Below, piece after piece: positions 36,601-46,498 of a DNA stretch of 64,000 nucleotides. The translations under genes were made by a program, and so were the position numbers. Under the pieces are notes generated by a model. That model did no database searches. It saw only the letters and a list, made by a program, of their open reading frames with translations, and had not been told where the DNA came from. Each line of letters starts with the position of its first letter. The stretch's first letter is position 1. The DNA is taken from positions 36,939 to 100,938 of the forward strand of contig JANXYB010000013.1 of the NCBI GenBank assembly GCA_025350325.1, written 5' to 3'. The stretch is from Acidobacteriaceae bacterium. Its GTDB lineage: Bacteria; Acidobacteriota; Terriglobia; Terriglobales; Acidobacteriaceae.

Positions 36601-36669
36601 TGGTTCCAGGCGCATTAACGACTCACTCGCCAGAAGGCGTTTGGGAATAGCTGCGCCTAATTCGACAGA

Positions 36670-36748
36670 ATGACTTTGCATTTAGGTACGAGGATCGAAG
36701 AACAACCGCAGGTGCTTCGACTACGCTCAGCATGACAAGGCTTTTGGG
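36670..36748. repeat. 78-bp direct repeat, copy B
   Basis: The second copy of the repeat at 36523-36600, same orientation, 70 bases downstream of copy A. It differs at about eight positions, which suggests an old tandem event or independent insertion of a dispersed repeat. A diverged relative lies at about 34846-34886. Confidence 0.7.
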
Positions 36749-36839
36749 TCGCTGAAGGCGACGAATGGTGTCTGGTCACGATTCTGGGGCGAAGCGGTAT
36801 GCTTCTGACGACCACAAATTAGCTCCCTAGAGGTGCTGA

Positions 36840-39398
36840 GTGAATCGGGCAGGACATTTTTTGTTTGTTGTATTTGGAGTCGTGTTTTTAGCCGCAACGT
36901 CCCAAGCGAATTCAGCCGTCGATAACCAGAAGAAATCGGGTTTCGCACGGCTTGACCGGGTCACCGCTTCCCGGGCAACCGCCAATGGAATTGAAATCAA
37001 GTCGGGCTCGGCCGTGCTGCACATTACGGCACTGCGCGAGGACGTGATTCGCGTGCGCGTTGGTGCTGCGGGTCAACTTCCCGAAGACGCTTCGTGGGCG
37101 GTGCTGGCGACGGCACGCACCGCGACTGTAAATGTATCTCCCGAATCGAATGCGGCGACGGTGGGATTCAAGACAGCCAAGCTGCATATTGCTATTCACA
37201 AAGACCCGTTGGGCATCATGGTGACGGACATGGCGGGCCACGTGATTGCCGAGACTCTGCCGGAGCGGCCGATTGAGTTTCACGGCGCTTCGTTTCGTGT
37301 ATATATGAGGTCGCCGGCGGACGAGCACTACTTCGGGCTGGGCGACAAGCCGGGACCCCTCGATCGGCGCAATGAGGCGTTCACTGATTGGAACACCGAC
37401 GCCTTCGGCTGGCAGGAAACGACCGACCCGATTTACAAATCGATTCCCTACTTCATTGCGTTTCACAAAGGAGTGTCGGCAGGGATTTTTCTCGACAACA
37501 CCTGGCGCGCGAGCTTTGACTTTAACAAGGAATATCGCGACGCCTATTCATTTGGCTCGGAGGCAGGCCCGCTCGACTTTTACATCCTCTACGGTCCTGA
37601 GCCGAAGACCGTGGTCGAGACGTGGGCGTGGCTGACGGGTACGACGCCGATGCCTCCCATGTGGTCGTTTGGCTATCAGCAATCGCGCTACAGCTACTAT
37701 CCCGAAGCGGAGGTGCGGCGTATTGCGGACCGGCTGCGCAGTGAACGGATTCCTGCGGACGTGATCTGGCTCGACATCGACTACCAGCTAAAGAATCGAC
37801 CGTTCACCGTGGACCCAGAGCGCTTTCCGCACTTTGACCAGATGATCAAGGATTTGAAGGCACAGCATCTGCATACCGTGGTGATCACAGATCTGCATAT
37901 TGCCGATCTGCCGAACGCCGGGTACAAGCCGTACGACGAGGGCACGGCGGGCGATCACTTCGTCAAGAATCCCGATGGGTCGACGTTTGTGGGCGTGGTG
38001 TGGCCGGGCAAATCGGTGTTTCCCGACTTCACGCAAAAGACTTCGCGCGATTGGTGGGGCACGCTCTATTCGGATTTTGTGGCAAAGGGAGTCGCGGGCT
38101 TCTGGAACGACATGAATGAGCCGGCAGTTTTCGAAGTGGCCTCAAAGACCATGCCTGACAATGTGCAGCACCGCATCGATGAGCCGGGATTCGCACCGCG
38201 CGTGGCGAGTCATCTCGAGATTCACAACGTGTTTGGGATGGAGAACACCAGGGGCACGTTTGAGGGTGTGCTCAAGCTGCAGCCGAACGTGCGGCCCTTT
38301 GTGATGACGCGCGCCAGCTATGCGGGCGGGCAGCGCTACTCGTCGACGTGGTCGGGCGACAACTCGGCGACTTGGAATCACCTGCGGCAGACCACTCCGC
38401 AACTACTGAACCTGGGCCTGAGCGGGTTTGCGATGGCCGGTGCGGATGTGGGCGGCTTTGCCGGTTCGCCGCAGCCGGAATTGCTGACGCGCTGGCTCGA
38501 GGTGGCGGCATTTCACCCCATCGATCGGGATCATACGGCGATCGGCACAAATCCGCAGGAGCCGTGGGAGAACGGCACTCCTGAGGATGTAACCCTACGC
38601 CGCAAATATATCGAGGAACGCTATCGGTTGCTGCCCTACATTTACACCACGGCGGAGGAGATGAGCCGGACCGGGCTGCCGATTATGCGGCCGCTGTTTA
38701 TGGAGTTTCCCAATGGCGCGCCCGACGGCACACCGATGGATTTAGCCAACACGAACTCGTTCCTCCTGGGGCCGAATCTGCTGGTGGCCCAAAGTCCGTT
38801 TCCTGATGAGATGGACGATTATTCAATAGCTCTGCCACCGCAGGGTTGGTATGACTATTGGGACGGTTCAAGGATTGAAGGAAGTTCCGGGCGTAAAGCT
38901 ATTGATAATGAATTGGTTGGACAAACCGAGGTTCATCTTCATCGATCGGTCGGGACGCTGCCGGTATTTGCTCGCGCCGGGACGATTGTGCCGGAACAAC
39001 CGCTGGTGCAGAGTACGGACGAGACGCCGCAGGGACCACTTACGCTGCGCGTCTATCCGCCGACAGCAAGCGGCAATGCCTGCGAGGGAAGCATGTACTT
39101 GGATGACGGACTTACCTACAACTTCGAAAAGGGTGAGTTTCTGCGGATGAAGTTCTCATGCAAGCTGACGGCGCAGGGACTCAGCGTGATGGTTGCGCCG
39201 CGGGAGGGATCGTTCGCACCGTGGTGGAAGATGCTGTCGGTTGAAGTGTATGGCGCGAAGAAGCCGGCTGCGAGCGCAACAATTGCGATGGGCGGGCATT
39301 CCGCTGCGCTGGCGACGGGCTTCGATGCTGAACATCACCGCGTCACGACGCTGGTGAGCGACGATGGCAAAGGGCTGGAATTGCAGTTGACGTACTAA
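36840..39398 (+). CDS. Secreted GH31 alpha-glucosidase
   Basis: An 852-residue family 31 glycoside hydrolase that releases alpha-linked glucose or xylose from oligosaccharides. It has a signal peptide (NRAGHFLFVVFGVVFLAATSQA), an N-terminal beta-sandwich (YFGLGDKPGPLDRR), the (beta/alpha)8 barrel with the nucleophile Asp424 in FWNDMNEPA and the acid/base Asp507 in WSGDNSATW, and a C-terminal beta domain. The length and order are those of typical GH31 enzymes. A GTG start at 36840 with AGAGGT upstream gives the signal peptide. It is exported, so it probably works on glucans in the periplasm or outside. Confidence 0.93.
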   Translation: MNRAGHFLFVVFGVVFLAATSQANSAVDNQKKSGFARLDRVTASRATANGIEIKSGSAVLHITALREDVIRVRVGAAGQLPEDASWAVLATARTATVNVSPESNAATVGFKTAKLHIAIHKDPLGIMVTDMAGHVIAETLPERPIEFHGASFRVYMRSPADEHYFGLGDKPGPLDRRNEAFTDWNTDAFGWQETTDPIYKSIPYFIAFHKGVSAGIFLDNTWRASFDFNKEYRDAYSFGSEAGPLDFYILYGPEPKTVVETWAWLTGTTPMPPMWSFGYQQSRYSYYPEAEVRRIADRLRSERIPADVIWLDIDYQLKNRPFTVDPERFPHFDQMIKDLKAQHLHTVVITDLHIADLPNAGYKPYDEGTAGDHFVKNPDGSTFVGVVWPGKSVFPDFTQKTSRDWWGTLYSDFVAKGVAGFWNDMNEPAVFEVASKTMPDNVQHRIDEPGFAPRVASHLEIHNVFGMENTRGTFEGVLKLQPNVRPFVMTRASYAGGQRYSSTWSGDNSATWNHLRQTTPQLLNLGLSGFAMAGADVGGFAGSPQPELLTRWLEVAAFHPIDRDHTAIGTNPQEPWENGTPEDVTLRRKYIEERYRLLPYIYTTAEEMSRTGLPIMRPLFMEFPNGAPDGTPMDLANTNSFLLGPNLLVAQSPFPDEMDDYSIALPPQGWYDYWDGSRIEGSSGRKAIDNELVGQTEVHLHRSVGTLPVFARAGTIVPEQPLVQSTDETPQGPLTLRVYPPTASGNACEGSMYLDDGLTYNFEKGEFLRMKFSCKLTAQGLSVMVAPREGSFAPWWKMLSVEVYGAKKPAASATIAMGGHSAALATGFDAEHHRVTTLVSDDGKGLELQLTY

Positions 39399-39456
39399 CC
39401 GGGTGGAGCGCGGAAGAAGGCTTTCGCGCTTCATTCACCTGGTGAACGGGGTAGGA

Positions 39457-40467
39457 ATGAGAGCGTTCACTGGTAAATGGAAGTATTGGAAAGTCACATC
39501 GCTAAGCGGCGTCTTCGCAGGAGTTGCCCTAGGTTTGTTCTTCCGACTTTTTCCGGTCTCGCCTGTCGCTGAAAGGATTTCGCCAAAGTTCACGCTCATT
39601 ATGACTGTTGCGTTCTTAGCCTTTGTGCCGTTGGCAATGGGTTACTTGAGCGTGCGCGAATATATGCGGGCCACACCGGCTGAGTCGGTGCGATGGTATG
39701 CGCTGATCCCTCTGCCGATGGCTTCGATTCTGCTGGCAATGCTGATGGCCGTGCTGGTGGGATGGGAGGGGCGCATCTGTATTATTTTTGCGGCACCGAT
39801 CATGCTGCTGTTTTCATTGCTGGGCGGCTTCTGCGCATGGATCGCATGGCTGGAAATGGGAGACAGGTCTCCGGGAAAGTTCAGCGCCATCGCCTTTCCG
39901 TTAGTGCTCCTGTTGATTGAATCGCATATTCCAAACCCGTACGAGGTGCGCACCGTTCGCACAGAGGTCCTGATTCACGCTCCGGCAAACCTGGTGTGGA
40001 ACAACATCAAAAGCGTGCGTGCGATCGAGCCGGCGGAGTTGCCAGAGTCGTGGGTCGGGAAGGCCGGATTTCCCCGTCCTATCGCGGCCACTCTTTCCCA
40101 TGAAGGCATTGGTGGAGTAAGGCAAGCAAGCTTTACCGGCGGCCTTTTGTTCACTGAAACGGTCAATGTGTGGAAGCCCGAAGCGAACCTTGCCTTCACT
40201 ATCCACGCGGATACGGCATCGATTCCGAAAACAACGCTGGACGAGCATGTAGTCATTGGCGGCATTTTTTTCGATGTGCTCGACGGTGAATATCGACTGG
40301 AACAACGGCCGGATGGAATTCTGCTGCACCTTAGCAGCCGAGAGCGGCTATCGACGCATTTCAACGCCTATGCGGGGCAGTGGACCGACGCGGTGATGCG
40401 AGCGATTCAGGAGCAGATTCTCGCGGTGATTCAAAGGCGGTGCGAAGTAGAATCCGCCGCTTCTTAG
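39457..40467 (+). CDS. Membrane protein with C-terminal SRPBCC-like domain
   Basis: A 336-residue protein. The first half has about four transmembrane helices (for example GVFAGVALGLFFRLF, LIMTVAFLAFVPLAMGY, SILLAMLMAVLVGW, AIAFPLVLLLIES). The second half, beginning VRTEVLIHAPANLVWNNI, is a START/SRPBCC-type hydrophobic-ligand fold, ending near VMRAIQEQILAVIQRR. This layout of a membrane anchor with a lipid-binding-like domain is known from uncharacterised bacterial proteins. The ATG at 39457 follows a GGGGTAGGA ribosome site. The 58-base gap after the GH31 gene allows one transcript. The function is unknown. Confidence 0.8.
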   Translation: MRAFTGKWKYWKVTSLSGVFAGVALGLFFRLFPVSPVAERISPKFTLIMTVAFLAFVPLAMGYLSVREYMRATPAESVRWYALIPLPMASILLAMLMAVLVGWEGRICIIFAAPIMLLFSLLGGFCAWIAWLEMGDRSPGKFSAIAFPLVLLLIESHIPNPYEVRTVRTEVLIHAPANLVWNNIKSVRAIEPAELPESWVGKAGFPRPIAATLSHEGIGGVRQASFTGGLLFTETVNVWKPEANLAFTIHADTASIPKTTLDEHVVIGGIFFDVLDGEYRLEQRPDGILLHLSSRERLSTHFNAYAGQWTDAVMRAIQEQILAVIQRRCEVESAAS

Positions 40468-40517
40468 AGTGCTGCAAATAGACCGCTCTCGCCTGCCACA
40501 ACTGATAATCTGAAAGC

Positions 40518-41213
40518 ATGAAATTCGGGGTATTGGTCTTTCCCGGTTCTAACTGCGATCACGATACCTACAACGTGATTGCCGAGATTGCCCATCAGCC
40601 GGTCACCTTTTTGTGGCATGACTCTGACGATCTGCAAGGCGTGGACGCTGTGCTTGTGCCGGGCGGGTTTGCTTACGGCGACTACCTGCGCACGGGTGCG
40701 ATTGCGCGCTTCTCGCCGATGATGCAGGCGGTAAAGGAATTTGCCGAGGGCGGCGGACTGGTGCTGGGCATTTGCAATGGGTTTCAGATCCTTACCGAGG
40801 CGGGTTTGCTGCCTGGCGCCTTGATGAGGAATGCGGGGCTGAAATATATCTGCAAGCAAGTGCATCTGCGCGTCGAGACCGCGAACAGTCCGTTCACCAA
40901 TCAACTCTCCGAGGGCGAGGTGGTGCAAATTCCCATTGGCCACATGGAAGGCAATTACTTCTGCAGTCCAGACGATTTGGAAAGGCTGGAAGGCGAAGAT
41001 CGAATTGCTTTTCGCTATGCCACGCCCGAAGGCCAGATCACGCCAGAAGCCAATCCCAATGGGTCGCTCGCGAATATTGCAGGCATACTCAATGCCGGCA
41101 GAAACGTCTTAGGAATGATGCCGCATCCAGACCGTTCAAGCGAAAAACTGCTGGGATCGGCGGATGGCTTGAAGATATTTGCCTCAATGATCGAGGTTCT
41201 GGCTGCGCGCTAA
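40518..41213 (+). CDS. purQ: Phosphoribosylformylglycinamidine synthase glutaminase PurQ
   Basis: A 231-residue class I glutamine amidotransferase that supplies ammonia to PurL in step four of purine synthesis. The N-terminus [16 protein letters not shown], the oxyanion motif [11 protein letters not shown], the nucleophile Cys in [10 protein letters not shown], and the C-terminal [10 protein letters not shown] carry the Cys-His-Glu triad. PurL and PurS are not in the window. It is followed 31 bases later by a CpsB-like gene, which may share its transcript. Confidence 0.97.
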   Translation: MKFGVLVFPGSNCDHDTYNVIAEIAHQPVTFLWHDSDDLQGVDAVLVPGGFAYGDYLRTGAIARFSPMMQAVKEFAEGGGLVLGICNGFQILTEAGLLPGALMRNAGLKYICKQVHLRVETANSPFTNQLSEGEVVQIPIGHMEGNYFCSPDDLERLEGEDRIAFRYATPEGQITPEANPNGSLANIAGILNAGRNVLGMMPHPDRSSEKLLGSADGLKIFASMIEVLAAR

Positions 41214-41243
41214 CTTTGTCGTGCCAGAAGAAACTGGGTCCCG

Positions 41244-42080
41244 ATGATCGACGTTCATACACACCTTGTGTACGGGGTGGATGATGGTTCCCCTGACCTT
41301 GAAACTTCTTTGACGATGGCGCGGGGTGCCGCGAGTGAGGGCGTGACCCACATCGTTTGCTGTCCCCATGCGAGTGAGCGCTATCCATACCGCATCGAAG
41401 TGATCGAGCCACGGTTCATTGAGCTGCGCTCTGCGCTGGCCGGGCTTGTGGGGCTTAGCCTGGCATGCGACTTTCACATGAACGCGTCGAATGTGATGGA
41501 CGCAGTAAAGAACCCGCTCCGCTACTCGATTGATGGCAAGGGCTACCTGCTGATTGAATTCCCCGACATGCTGATCACGCCGCAGTTGTCTGAGGGCGTG
41601 CGCATGCTGATTGGGGCGGGGTACACGCTCGTCATTACGCATCCGGAGCGCAATCCGGTATTGCAGCGCGACCCTGAATTGCTTGCGGAATGGATGCGCG
41701 AGGGCTGCCTGGTGCAGGTCACATCGGCATCGTTGTATGGGCGATTTGGCAAAGTTGCACAGGCGTTTGCGAATGCATTGCTTGACCGCAACTGGATTCA
41801 CTTTCTGGCCAGCGACGCACATCATCCTGAGTGGAGGCCGCTGCACTTGAAAAAGGGTTACGACTATGTAGCGGTGCGGTCCGGCGAGGAGATGGCGCAA
41901 CGGCTGTATGTGGGCAATCCGCGCGCGGCGGTCGACGGGGCCAAGATGCCTGCACTGCCTGAGCCGATCGGGCTGTGGGACAGGGTTCCGCTGGAATTCG
42001 ATGTGAAGTCGTTTGGCAAAGAACGCGATGGAAACGGCAAGCCAGCGACGAGTCTGTGGCAGCGTTTATTTTCGCGCTGA
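41244..42080 (+). CDS. CpsB/YwqE-type PHP-family tyrosine phosphatase
   Basis: A 278-residue PHP-domain protein of the CpsB/CapC family, a manganese-dependent phosphatase that removes phosphate from bacterial tyrosine kinases that control exopolysaccharide length. [20 protein letters not shown] carries the HxH metal motif and the typical [26 protein letters not shown] and [11 protein letters not shown] supply the remaining metal ligands. No tyrosine kinase is visible in the window. It may act on the envelope polysaccharide machinery that includes the Wzi-like protein, but this is inference. Confidence 0.88.
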   Translation: MIDVHTHLVYGVDDGSPDLETSLTMARGAASEGVTHIVCCPHASERYPYRIEVIEPRFIELRSALAGLVGLSLACDFHMNASNVMDAVKNPLRYSIDGKGYLLIEFPDMLITPQLSEGVRMLIGAGYTLVITHPERNPVLQRDPELLAEWMREGCLVQVTSASLYGRFGKVAQAFANALLDRNWIHFLASDAHHPEWRPLHLKKGYDYVAVRSGEEMAQRLYVGNPRAAVDGAKMPALPEPIGLWDRVPLEFDVKSFGKERDGNGKPATSLWQRLFSR

Positions 42081-42239
42081 TGGAGGGGTCGACTTGCGTC
42101 TCGGTTCCAGGGTGACACGATTTGGGATGAGTCTAGCCTGAGAATTCACTGGCGCATAATGCCCACCCTAAGCCCGTGAGGGAGGGGTCCGCTTTCGCCT
42201 GAAACTAAAGGCAGCGCCAAGACCGGACCGCAACGAAAT

Positions 42240-43697
42240 TCAAGCCCTGCGCCGCGCCACATCTTCATAGACCGCCACGTACTCGCGCGCGGGCTGCTCC
42301 CAACCGTAGTCGAGCGCCATGCCGTTCAACATGATCTGCTTCCACTCATCTTGACTTCTGAATGCCGCCAATGCTCGGTCGATCGCATCGAGGAACGCAC
42401 TTGCGCTGTAGCCCTCGAATTTGAATCCGTTTCCGCTTCTCGACTGCGCGTTCCATTCCTCGATCGTATCGTCGAGGCCGCCGGTCGCGCGCACCACCGG
42501 CACCGTTCCATACTTCAGCGAATAAATCTGGTTCAGCCCACTCGGCTCGTAGCGCGAAGGCATCAAGAAAATGTCCGAACCCGCCTCGATCTTGTGTGCC
42601 AGCGCATCGTCCCGGCGAATCTGCACGGAGACCTTGCCGTTGTTCGACTCCGCCCACTCTTTCAGGAACTTCTCGTAAAACGGCTCGCCTGTTCCCAGTG
42701 CCACCACCACCACATCGCGCTCCGCCAACTTACCCGCGATCTGCTCAATAAAATCCAAACCTTTAGTCGTCGCAAAGCGCGAAACGATACCCAAGATCGG
42801 AGTCGACTCCGCGGCCTGACGCAAACCGAATGCATGCAGCAGATCTTCACGGCACGTGCGCTTTCCCGCCAGGTCCGCCGCCGTGTAATGCGCGGCAAGA
42901 TTCCTGTCCGTCGCAGGATCCCACTCCGCATAGTCGACGCCATTCAGAATGCCGCGCAAGTCTGCAGAGCGCTGCTGAAACAACCCTTCCAGTCGATTGC
43001 CAAACTCAGGCGTCTGTATCTCTTCGGCATATTTGCGGCTCACCGTGGTCAGCAGGTCTGCATACACCAGTCCACCCTTGAGAAAGCTGAATGCATCAAA
43101 ATGCTCCAGCTTCTCCGCCGTATAAATGTCCCTGGGAAGCAGAAGCTTATCCATCGTCGCCACCGCAAATCGGCCCTGATACCCCGCGTTGTGGATGGTC
43201 AAAACCACTCCGGCATTCTGCAACATTTGATCGGCCTTGTAGACAGTGCGTAGGTATACCGGAATCAGCGCAGTATGCCACTCATGCACATGGAACACTT
43301 CAGGAACGCCAAGCAGTTTGCTGGCCTCAAGCACCGCGCGCGAGAACAAGCCAAAGCGCTCCGCATTGTCTGCATACTCATCCCCGTTGGTCCCATAGAT
43401 TCCCTGCCTGTCAAACAATTCTGGGCAATCGACGAAGTAATGCTTGACCCCATTGAGCACGCCGCCATCGACGATGCCTGCAAACCGGTTGTAGCCCGGA
43501 AAAGGAATGGTAATCGACCGTGCCGCATACTTCCATTCGCCTTCAATATGTGGCCGCACCATCGCATACAGCGGAAGATAAACCGTGACCTCATGGCCCA
43601 GTTTGACGAGTTCCGCGGGCAGGGTTCCCACAACGTCGGCAAGCCCGCCCGTCTTGGCAAACGGAGCGCATTCCGCCGCGGCAAACACAATGTGCAT
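42240..43697 (-). CDS. glgA: Glycogen synthase GlgA
   Basis: A 485-residue GT5 enzyme that adds glucose from ADP-glucose to glycogen. The N-terminal KTGGLADVVGTLP is the ADP-glucose-binding signature, and HVHEWHTALIPVYL and SRYEPSGLNQIYSLKYGTVP are typical. The start was set at the ATG with GGGAG upstream and the MHIVFAAAECAPFAKTGG opening; the frame is open for 17 more codons but they do not match the family. It lies alone on the minus strand between cpsB-like and rsmA. The glycogen it makes would be processed by other enzymes not seen here. Confidence 0.95.
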   Translation of the reverse strand: MHIVFAAAECAPFAKTGGLADVVGTLPAELVKLGHEVTVYLPLYAMVRPHIEGEWKYAARSITIPFPGYNRFAGIVDGGVLNGVKHYFVDCPELFDRQGIYGTNGDEYADNAERFGLFSRAVLEASKLLGVPEVFHVHEWHTALIPVYLRTVYKADQMLQNAGVVLTIHNAGYQGRFAVATMDKLLLPRDIYTAEKLEHFDAFSFLKGGLVYADLLTTVSRKYAEEIQTPEFGNRLEGLFQQRSADLRGILNGVDYAEWDPATDRNLAAHYTAADLAGKRTCREDLLHAFGLRQAAESTPILGIVSRFATTKGLDFIEQIAGKLAERDVVVVALGTGEPFYEKFLKEWAESNNGKVSVQIRRDDALAHKIEAGSDIFLMPSRYEPSGLNQIYSLKYGTVPVVRATGGLDDTIEEWNAQSRSGNGFKFEGYSASAFLDAIDRALAAFRSQDEWKQIMLNGMALDYGWEQPAREYVAVYEDVARRRA

Positions 43698-43841
43698 CTT
43701 TCCATCTCCCAGAGTTTTTGATGCGCCGTTCAATCGACGCGGCTCCATTCCATTCGTCTTCTTACCCCATTCTACCCACGTATTCGAACTGCGTTCGGCC
43801 GCTGCGCCTCAGCCTGCTCGGCTAACATCGGAGGAGTGCCC

Positions 43842-44684
43842 ATGCCCGTCAAACCCAAGCTCGGCCAGAATTTCCTCACCGACCAACAGGCCGTCCAGCG
43901 CATCGCCGCTGCGATTGGGGACTGCGCGAATCGCACCGTCGTTGAAATCGGCCCAGGCAAAGGCGCAATCACTGGTGCGCTTTCCGCCCGTGCAGGTCAC
44001 GTATTGGCGATTGAACTGGACATCGACCTCGCGACCCGATTGCGAATCGAATTTCCGCCGGACAAAGTATCAGTCGTGGGCCAGGATGTGCTGCGGTTCG
44101 ATTTTGCCGCAGCAGCGGCAGCGGCCGGTGAGCGCTTACTTGTCGTAGGGAATCTGCCTTACTCCATCACCTCGCCAATTCTGTTCAAACTGGCAGAGAA
44201 TCATGCTTTTCTCGACCGTGCCGTGCTCATGGTGCAGCGCGAAGTGGCCGACCGGCTGGCCGCCAGTCCAGGCTCGCGCGACTATGGTCTGCTCTCAGTT
44301 ACAGTTCAACTCTATGGGCCTGTGGTGAGGCTGTTCACCTTGCCCCCAAGCGCCTTCTCACCGCCGCCCGACGTGCACTCGACGGTCATTCGCTGGCGAT
44401 TTGCGCCGCGCTTCACCGAGCTGAGAGTCCAAGCCGAACCGTTTGGCCGCTTCTTGCGAACGGCGTTCGCGCAGAAACGCAAGACCCTCGCCAACAACCT
44501 TCGCGCAGCAGGGATTGCACCTGGGCTGACCGAAGCATCGCTCAGCGAGACGGGAATAGAACCGATGGCACGCGCCGAGAGCCTGACCGTGGAGCAATTT
44601 GCGGCCCTCTGGCGTTGCCTACAAACAGCAGGGGCCACTCCGCCTGACGAAGTGGCCCCTGCCGCCTATGATTCAGAATCTTAG
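43842..44684 (+). CDS. rsmA: 16S rRNA (adenine-N6,N6)-dimethyltransferase
   Basis: A 280-residue KsgA/Dim1 enzyme that dimethylates two adjacent adenines near the 3' end of 16S rRNA during 30S assembly. LGQNFLTDQQAVQRI, the SAM loop VVEIGPGKGAITGAL, the acidic EL(D) at strand two, and VVGNLPYSITSPILFKL are diagnostic, as is SAFSPPPDVHSTVIRW. The ATG at 43842 has GGAGGA six bases upstream; a GTG two codons earlier is less well placed. The stop overlaps the stop of the convergent FecR-type gene by four bases. Confidence 0.96.
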   Translation: MPVKPKLGQNFLTDQQAVQRIAAAIGDCANRTVVEIGPGKGAITGALSARAGHVLAIELDIDLATRLRIEFPPDKVSVVGQDVLRFDFAAAAAAAGERLLVVGNLPYSITSPILFKLAENHAFLDRAVLMVQREVADRLAASPGSRDYGLLSVTVQLYGPVVRLFTLPPSAFSPPPDVHSTVIRWRFAPRFTELRVQAEPFGRFLRTAFAQKRKTLANNLRAAGIAPGLTEASLSETGIEPMARAESLTVEQFAALWRCLQTAGATPPDEVAPAAYDSES

Positions 44685-46384
44685 TGGTGATTACCGCTAG
44701 GCGGCGGACTGGAACTACTACCGTGCGAAGCTCCGCCTCCACCGCCGCCACCACCGCTGCTGACGTGACCGCCGCCACCGCCTCCACTGCTCACGTGAGG
44801 TGCGCCCCCGCCACCGCCTCCGCCGACGTGGGCTCCGCCCCCGCCACCACCAGAAGCAGGACGGCTAGGTGAATTTCCACCGCTCGGCGGAGCATATCCA
44901 CGGCTCGGGGCGGACGGACTGGGTGCGGACGGGCCCGGCGCATACGGATAATATCGACCGCTAGCCGGCGCCGTGGGACGGTACGTATTGCCCCCGGTTG
45001 GCGGCGGAGCGGCGGGCCAGCCAGTCTGTCCTTGACGCCCACTCTCCCCTGCCCGGGGGAAAACTGTATACCCGGGCCGCGAGCCCCCTGCCGGCATATG
45101 TCCGTATACCGGGCGGGGCGAAATGGGCTTCAAAGGCTGCACCACGTTTCCGGCGATCGTGACCGGTCCGCCCGCTCTGACATGCACCGGCTCAGGAAAT
45201 CCGCGATCCTTCACGCGATTTACCGGTATAACCGGGTTGGGAGCAAACCGCTGCCCACCGCGCATCGGCGAGCCGCCGCCTCCCGGAGGTCTAATCGGTA
45301 TCCCTCTCGGCCTATGTGGCGGTTGATATCGCACGGGCCTTGTGCCTAGATTGAAACCCCACCCGCCGCCGCACCACCAAGGATTGCTATAGCCCGGGTA
45401 CCATCCCCAACCGAATCCGTCATAGTAATTCCAATTACCAGATGCGTAGGGCATGTACCCCCAGGATTCGCATGAAACCCAGATGTACCCAAAGCGTGGC
45501 GTCCATACCCAATGGCCGCACCCATAAGGATCCCATCCTGCATTTGTGGCCTGGTATGGGGACCATACATAACCCTGTCCAGGAACGTCATACCAATTGC
45601 CGTTGGCATCGAGGTCGCTCCAAGCCGGGTTGGCACTGTTGTTGATGCTAGTGCTGGTTGTCGCCGCTGTTCTTGCGGCCTCGCGCGACGTCAGCAGTTG
45701 ATCGCGATCGGCATTCCATGTGTCCCATGAATCCGGCTCGATCGATTCAGATAGATTGTCTTGGCTGGCATCTGCCCCGTCGAGCGTGACACTCTGGCCG
45801 CCACGTAAATCGAGCGCCGTACCTTTGGACCGATCCAGGTGAGCGTTGCCAGAAAACACAGCAACTTTTCCTGCAGGGCTATCGAGGTCAATGCGGATCA
45901 CGCTGAATCCACTCGCCGTTACAACGTTGTCTCCAAACCGCGCCCGAAAATGGCCTGCACCATTGTCGCCCTGCAGTTCGAAATACCCTAATCCACTCTC
46001 GAGTTGAACCTCGGCATCGCTTGCGCTACCCTGCTGGCGAAGGACACTCAGCTTGACAGAGCTGTTCGGCGATATGCGGACGATGCTGCCATCGTCAAAT
46101 TGAATCTCTGCGCGTCCATCGTCAGCGGTTTTCAGTTCGCTGCCCTCAAAAAGAGGCGTGTTTTGGACCGCACTTTCGGCGAGTATCTGGTCCCCTTGCA
46201 TCAGGCGAACCTGGCCATCGACGTTGCTAAGCCGGGCGGCTCGGGCTGTCGGATCTGCTTGCTGGCTGGCAACGACGCGGCCTGCGAGCAGGCTTAGAGA
46301 CAAGATCGCTAAAAACAGCCTGAAATACTTGTTTAGACCGCGCACAGCCCGCCCTGCCTGCACAACCTCTCCGAATCGTTTCAT
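44681..46384 (-). CDS. Exported FecR/DUF6600 protein with glycine-rich tail
   Basis: A 567-residue exported protein. A signal peptide near residues 15-40 is followed by a FecR-like domain (LSNVDGQVRLMQGD, GSELKTADDGRAEIQFDDGS, VRIDLDSPAGKVAVFSG) and a DUF6600-type region with repeated Trp/Tyr/Gly phrases (GYVWSPYQATNAGWDPYGCG, WGYMPYASGNWNYYDGFGWG). The C-terminus is Pro/Gly/Arg-rich and ends in alternating poly-Gly and His/Ser blocks. The start is set by a GGGTGGGGG stretch before MKRFGEVV. In Acidobacteriota such proteins occur on the cell surface, but their job is unknown. The Gly-rich end was checked in frame; it is not a frame slip. Confidence 0.85.
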   Translation of the reverse strand: MKRFGEVVQAGRAVRGLNKYFRLFLAILSLSLLAGRVVASQQADPTARAARLSNVDGQVRLMQGDQILAESAVQNTPLFEGSELKTADDGRAEIQFDDGSIVRISPNSSVKLSVLRQQGSASDAEVQLESGLGYFELQGDNGAGHFRARFGDNVVTASGFSVIRIDLDSPAGKVAVFSGNAHLDRSKGTALDLRGGQSVTLDGADASQDNLSESIEPDSWDTWNADRDQLLTSREAARTAATTSTSINNSANPAWSDLDANGNWYDVPGQGYVWSPYQATNAGWDPYGCGHWVWTPRFGYIWVSCESWGYMPYASGNWNYYDGFGWGWYPGYSNPWWCGGGWGFNLGTRPVRYQPPHRPRGIPIRPPGGGGSPMRGGQRFAPNPVIPVNRVKDRGFPEPVHVRAGGPVTIAGNVVQPLKPISPRPVYGHMPAGGSRPGYTVFPRAGESGRQGQTGWPAAPPPTGGNTYRPTAPASGRYYPYAPGPSAPSPSAPSRGYAPPSGGNSPSRPASGGGGGGAHVGGGGGGGAPHVSSGGGGGGHVSSGGGGGGGGASHGSSSSPPPSGNHH

Positions 46385-46498
46385 TGAGCCCCCACCCTTT
46401 CCCTTTGCCTCCGGTGCCGAATGCATCGAGAGAAGCCCACACTCAGTAAGACATGGGAGCGGATGCAAAAGTCGCGACAAATTGGCGTTAGAGCCACT

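Noticed and set aside
36503..36839. A riboswitch ahead of the GH31 gene
   Set aside because: The region is explained by a hairpin and the 78-bp repeat; no known aptamer pattern is seen.
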